From an uncultured Christensenella sp. (GTDB lineage: Bacteria; Bacillota; Clostridia; Christensenellales; Borkfalkiaceae), in assembly GCA_910578145.1 (NCBI GenBank), contig CAJTPJ010000017.1, positions 1 to 26,574 of the forward strand: a DNA stretch of 26,574 nt, given 5' to 3'. Made by a program: the position numbers and the translations under genes. Of this stretch, positions 24,634 through 26,574 are shown one piece after another. The stretch's first letter is position 1; every line of letters starts with the position of its first letter. Under the pieces are notes generated by a model, which searched no databases, was not told where the DNA came from, and saw nothing but the letters and a program-made list of their open reading frames with translations.

Positions 24634-25544
24634 TACAGCATTAACGATTCTACGTATTCAATCTGCTCGCGCGTGGCAAGGTTTTTGGTAAAGGCGCAGG
24701 CGCTGCCCGCTGCGGTTGCAAAATTTAACGCGGTAAAATAATTGCCGGATTTTAAATATTCGTGGATAAATCCCGCTATCATACTGTCGCCGGCGCCAAC
24801 CGAGTTTACGAGTTGCCCGCGCGCCGCCCTAACGTACATCGATTTTTTCGTTTCCGTTACCATAGCCGCGCCGCCCGAACCCATAGAAACTATAACGTTC
24901 CGCGCGCCCATATCCTGCAATTTCCGTGCGCAGGCGAATATGCCTTCTACGTCGGGGATAGCGTTAAGTCCGAAAATTTCGCACATTTCGTATACGTTTG
25001 GTTTAATTAAAAACGGCTTGTATTTAAGGGTTTCGGTAAGAAGTTTACCGCACGCGTCAACGACTACGTTTACGCCTTTTATAACTTTTAATTTTTTAAA
25101 AATATCAGCGTAAGCAGTTTCGCCAAGCGCGGCTGGCGCGCTGCCGCATACAATCAGCCAATCGCCTTCTTTTAAAAGCAGTTTAAGTTTTCTTACCAAC
25201 TTGTTTACGTCGTTTTTGGTTAATTGCGCGCCCGTTCCGTTTATGTCCGTTTCGGTGTTGGATTTTATTTTTACGTTAATTCTGCTTTGTCCCGCAACTT
25301 CAATAAAGTCGTACGAAAGCCCCAATTCGGTCACTTTTTCCCTAATATATTTGCCCGTAAAACCCGCGGTAAAACCAAGCGCCAACGTGGGTTCGGCCAG
25401 CTCTTTCAGGGCAAGCGAAACGTTAATGCCCTTGCCGCCTACGGCAAGCCGTTCGGATACGGTGCGGTTCACTACGCCGCTTTTTATATTATTTACATTT
25501 ACGTAATAATCCAGCGAGGGATTAAACGTGACCGTGTATATCAT
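24633..25544 (-). CDS. fruK: 1-phosphofructokinase (FruK/PfkB family sugar kinase)
   Basis: The 303-residue ribokinase-fold kinase starts MIYTVTFNPSLDYYVNV, a start typical of FruK. It has the GGKG substrate-binding motif at 36-39, and NSVGAGDSMIAGF with the catalytic Asp and anion hole. It phosphorylates fructose 1-phosphate (or a related hexose phosphate such as tagatose 6-phosphate) with ATP. No fructose PTS gene is adjacent, so the substrate is not certain. ATG 25544 is chosen by homology; the open frame extends upstream to 25595 through the promoter. There is no Shine-Dalgarno and the -10 box ends 6 nt upstream, so a leaderless mRNA is predicted. The gene is coupled to the PPTase by TAATG. 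Confidence 0.88.
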   Translation of the reverse strand: MIYTVTFNPSLDYYVNVNNIKSGVVNRTVSERLAVGGKGINVSLALKELAEPTLALGFTAGFTGKYIREKVTELGLSYDFIEVAGQSRINVKIKSNTETDINGTGAQLTKNDVNKLVRKLKLLLKEGDWLIVCGSAPAALGETAYADIFKKLKVIKGVNVVVDACGKLLTETLKYKPFLIKPNVYEMCEIFGLNAIPDVEGIFACARKLQDMGARNVIVSMGSGGAAMVTETKKSMYVRAARGQLVNSVGAGDSMIAGFIHEYLKSGNYFTALNFATAAGSACAFTKNLATREQIEYVESLML

Positions 25545-25550
25545 ATGAAA

Positions 25551-25579
25551 AATATAATTCATTTTCAAAAATTTGTCAA
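25551..25579 (-). promoter_or_regulatory. Sigma-A promoter for fruK, placed for a leaderless mRNA
   Basis: On the minus strand, TTGACA (25579-25574) is followed after exactly 17 nt by TATATT (25556-25551), with only six bases to the ATG at 25544. It is divergent from the ssrA promoter. Confidence 0.8.
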
Positions 25580-25599
25580 TAGAAAACAAATTCAAACGC

Positions 25600-25629
25600 T
25601 TGATTTTTTTGTCTGCGGTAGAGTATAAT
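25600..25629 (+). promoter_or_regulatory. Promoter for ssrA
   Basis: TTGATT (25600-25605), an 18-nt spacer and TATAAT (25624-25629) give a predicted start near 25636, about 14 nt before mature tmRNA, to be trimmed by RNase P. A second TATACT at 25634 has no good -35. Confidence 0.6.
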
Positions 25630-25649
25630 ATGATATACTTTCAATATGC

Positions 25650-26037
25650 GGGCTAGTTTTAGATTCGATTGCGTATGGAGAAAGAGAAAAGCATACCAAA
25701 GGCTCGGCTTTGTAAAAACGGAAACTTAAATTTAAATGCAGAATCCAAAGATTCTAAAGTCGTTTCTTTCCCCTCGTTCAGAGGCGTAAGCGCGGCTTGC
25801 GCTGCTTAACTAATAAGCGGTCCGTCGTTTCCCGTATTCCGTTGGCGGGTTTACGGCGTTAATTAAACGGAAAACTCCTTCGGCGTTTTACCGCGCGCCT
25901 AGGGCAGTATTTAGCGGTATGCGCCTTATTTCACCCGTTCGTCGGTAACGTAAGGTAAAGTTTAAAGGCGGAATAAGTATGTAGAAAGCTCCGACAAAAT
26001 TCGTAAGACTCGGGTGCAAGTCCCGACTGGTCCACCA
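25650..26037 (+). ncRNA. ssrA: Transfer-messenger RNA (tmRNA)
   Basis: The two ends form a tRNA-like acceptor stem. GGGCTAG at 25650-25656 pairs along all seven positions, with two G-U pairs, to CTGGTCC at 26027-26033, followed by A and an encoded CCA. Behind the 5' stem comes TTTTAGATTCGAT, the tmRNA D-arm-like signature. A PK1-like region follows, with GCATACCAAAGG and GTAAAAACGG, closely parallel in order to E. coli tmRNA. The mRNA-like part ends GCT GCT TAA at 25801-25809. The 388-nt length is normal. tmRNA with SmpB rescues ribosomes stalled on broken mRNAs and adds a degradation tag. The T-loop reads TGCAAGT instead of TTCAAGT. The gene abuts a serine recombinase at its 3' end. Confidence 0.93.
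25738..25809 (+). other. tmRNA tag reading frame
   Basis: The likely resume codon is GCA at 25738 and the frame ends at TAA 25807. The tag begins AESKDSK and ends GVSAACAA, 23 encoded residues. It is the only frame here that ends in Ala-Ala followed by a stop, and further TAA triplets follow at once in another frame. Most tags are 8-15 residues and end in LAA or similar; here Cys replaces the hydrophobic residue. Confidence 0.65.
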
Positions 26038-26574
26038 TTACAGGGGTATACGCACACCCCTCTGAAAGAGAAATCGCATTTGCGGTTTCTTTTTCTTTTG
26101 CGCCGCTTTCGTCCTCGCCGCCGTTGCCGTCGGGGTAATCGGGAAAAATCAAGTTCAAAAGCAATTCGTTTTTCTGCCCGCCTTTCAAGTTGAAAATCAC
26201 TTTCATTTTATCGTCGTAAAGTAATACCCGATAAATAAACGTGTCGATTAGGTCTTTGCGGTTTTTCGTCTTGGAATAGTCCAACGTGCGGAAATGCTGC
26301 AACCACTTGCGAATGTCCGAATAGGTGTAGTCGATTTGCAACGCCTTTTCGCTCTCTATGGTGTCGTTCAATTCCTTGTTCTCGCTTTCCAGCCGTTCGA
26401 TTTGCGCCAAAATCGTATCGGCAATTTTGCCGAGCATAAGGGCTTGCATAAGGTTGTTAATCGCCTTTTGGTTGTCTGCGACTAAACTTTCAAGCCGTTT
26501 TATTTCGCTGTCGTTGCGCTCCGCTTGTATAAGCATATATGTTTCGGCGGCGATTGTGTCTATAAATTCGTCCG
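25931..26574 (-). CDS. Large serine recombinase (resolvase/invertase superfamily), C-terminal part
   Basis: The frame is open from the window edge (5' part missing) to the TGA at 25931-25933. The visible part is the C-terminal end of a large serine recombinase: a coiled-coil rich stretch (IKRLESLV, NNLMQALMLGKIADTIL, QIERLESENKEL), then SDIRKWLQHF and RKDLIDTFIYRVLLYDDKMKVIFNLKGGQ, the usual end of the domain. The catalytic serine domain must lie to the right. After a charged segment (DGNGGEDESG), the frame crosses the ssrA CCA end and reads about 34 codons antisense to ssrA (MVDQSGLAPES to LPTNG). These last codons are host DNA and differ in nature from the rest. The gene marks the edge of an ssrA-integrated element. 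Confidence 0.8.
   Translation of the reverse strand, partial: DEFIDTIAAETYMLIQAERNDSEIKRLESLVADNQKAINNLMQALMLGKIADTILAQIERLESENKELNDTIESEKALQIDYTYSDIRKWLQHFRTLDYSKTKNRKDLIDTFIYRVLLYDDKMKVIFNLKGGQKNELLLNLIFPDYPDGNGGEDESGAKEKETANAISLSEGCAYTPVMVDQSGLAPESYEFCRSFLHTYSAFKLYLTLPTNG
26042..26061. repeat. Short hairpin next to the ssrA CCA end
   Basis: AGGGGT and ACCCCT form a 6-bp stem around the 8-nt loop ATACGCAC, starting 5 nt after the CCA. No T run follows directly. It could aid tmRNA 3' processing or be part of the recombinase attachment site. Confidence 0.45.
26069..26099 (+). terminator. Terminator for ssrA inside the recombinase frame
   Basis: AGAAATCGCA pairs with TGCGGTTTCT (one G-U pair) and is followed by TTTTCTTTT on the plus strand. 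It lies 32 nt after ssrA, within the coding frame of the opposite-strand recombinase. The apparent loop is only two nt, so the top pair is likely open. Confidence 0.7.

Larger units (their letters stand above)
26038..26574. mobile_element. Left edge of an element integrated at the ssrA 3' end (continues beyond window)
   Basis: A complete ssrA with CCA is followed without a spacer by foreign-looking sequence coding for a serine recombinase. The 3' end of ssrA is a classic attachment site for genomic islands and phages. The other end, and the duplicated att sequence expected there, lie outside the window, so the extent and cargo are unknown. Confidence 0.55.

Noticed and set aside
1..26574. CRISPR array, insertion sequence ends, riboswitch or rRNA
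   Set aside because: No regularly spaced repeats, transposase or riboswitch-like leader was seen on reading both strands; the only RNA genes found are tRNA-Leu and tmRNA.

Overview
The window reads as chromosomal DNA of a low-to-mid GC, spore-forming-lineage Firmicute of the Clostridia type. It carries spoVT and a SpoVB-type flippase, sigma-A style promoters, short T-tailed terminators and Clostridia-like topoisomerase, PcrA, MazG and EFR1-type proteins. The exact family cannot be fixed from sequence alone.

Left block (1-5121, minus strand): a run of five genes read leftward from one strong promoter. The order is a YitT-family membrane protein, an extended SDR fused to a C-terminal zinc-ribbon-like domain, a flavodoxin-ferredoxin protein (EFR1 type), a membrane protein of unknown function, and a DUF368 (PopT-type) membrane protein cut by the window edge. 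Three of the five are joined by ATGA overlaps. A perfect 24-bp palindrome sits at the predicted transcription start of the run.

Second block (5234-8110, plus strand): a sigma-A promoter, tRNA-Leu(UAG), and 14 nt later a two-gene ABC transporter of the MacB/FtsX type, closed by a terminator. Third block (8118-12448): spoVT with a sigma-G-like promoter, a SpoVB-type flippase, mazG and a dusB-type dihydrouridine synthase, packed with overlaps. Fourth block (12469-17510): rpsU with its own promoter and terminator, a small unknown gene, then pcrA-ligA. The pcrA promoter lies so close to the ATG that the mRNA should be leaderless. Fifth block (17532-22151): a coupled type IIA topoisomerase pair, best read as parE-parC.

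The right part is the most unusual. At 22197-24101 lies a lipoprotein gene with beta-rich Ig-like modules and a GT80-like (bacterial sialyltransferase) region. One in-frame TAA splits it between the DG motif and the HP and SS motifs. It faces a minus-strand fruK plus Sfp-type phosphopantetheinyl transferase pair, where fruK is again predicted leaderless. Next is a complete tmRNA gene (ssrA) whose predicted tag is long and ends in Ala-Cys-Ala-Ala. Directly against the ssrA CCA end begins the C-terminal part of a large serine recombinase on the opposite strand. Its reading frame runs about 34 codons into ssrA. This looks like the edge of an element integrated at ssrA, most of which lies beyond the window.
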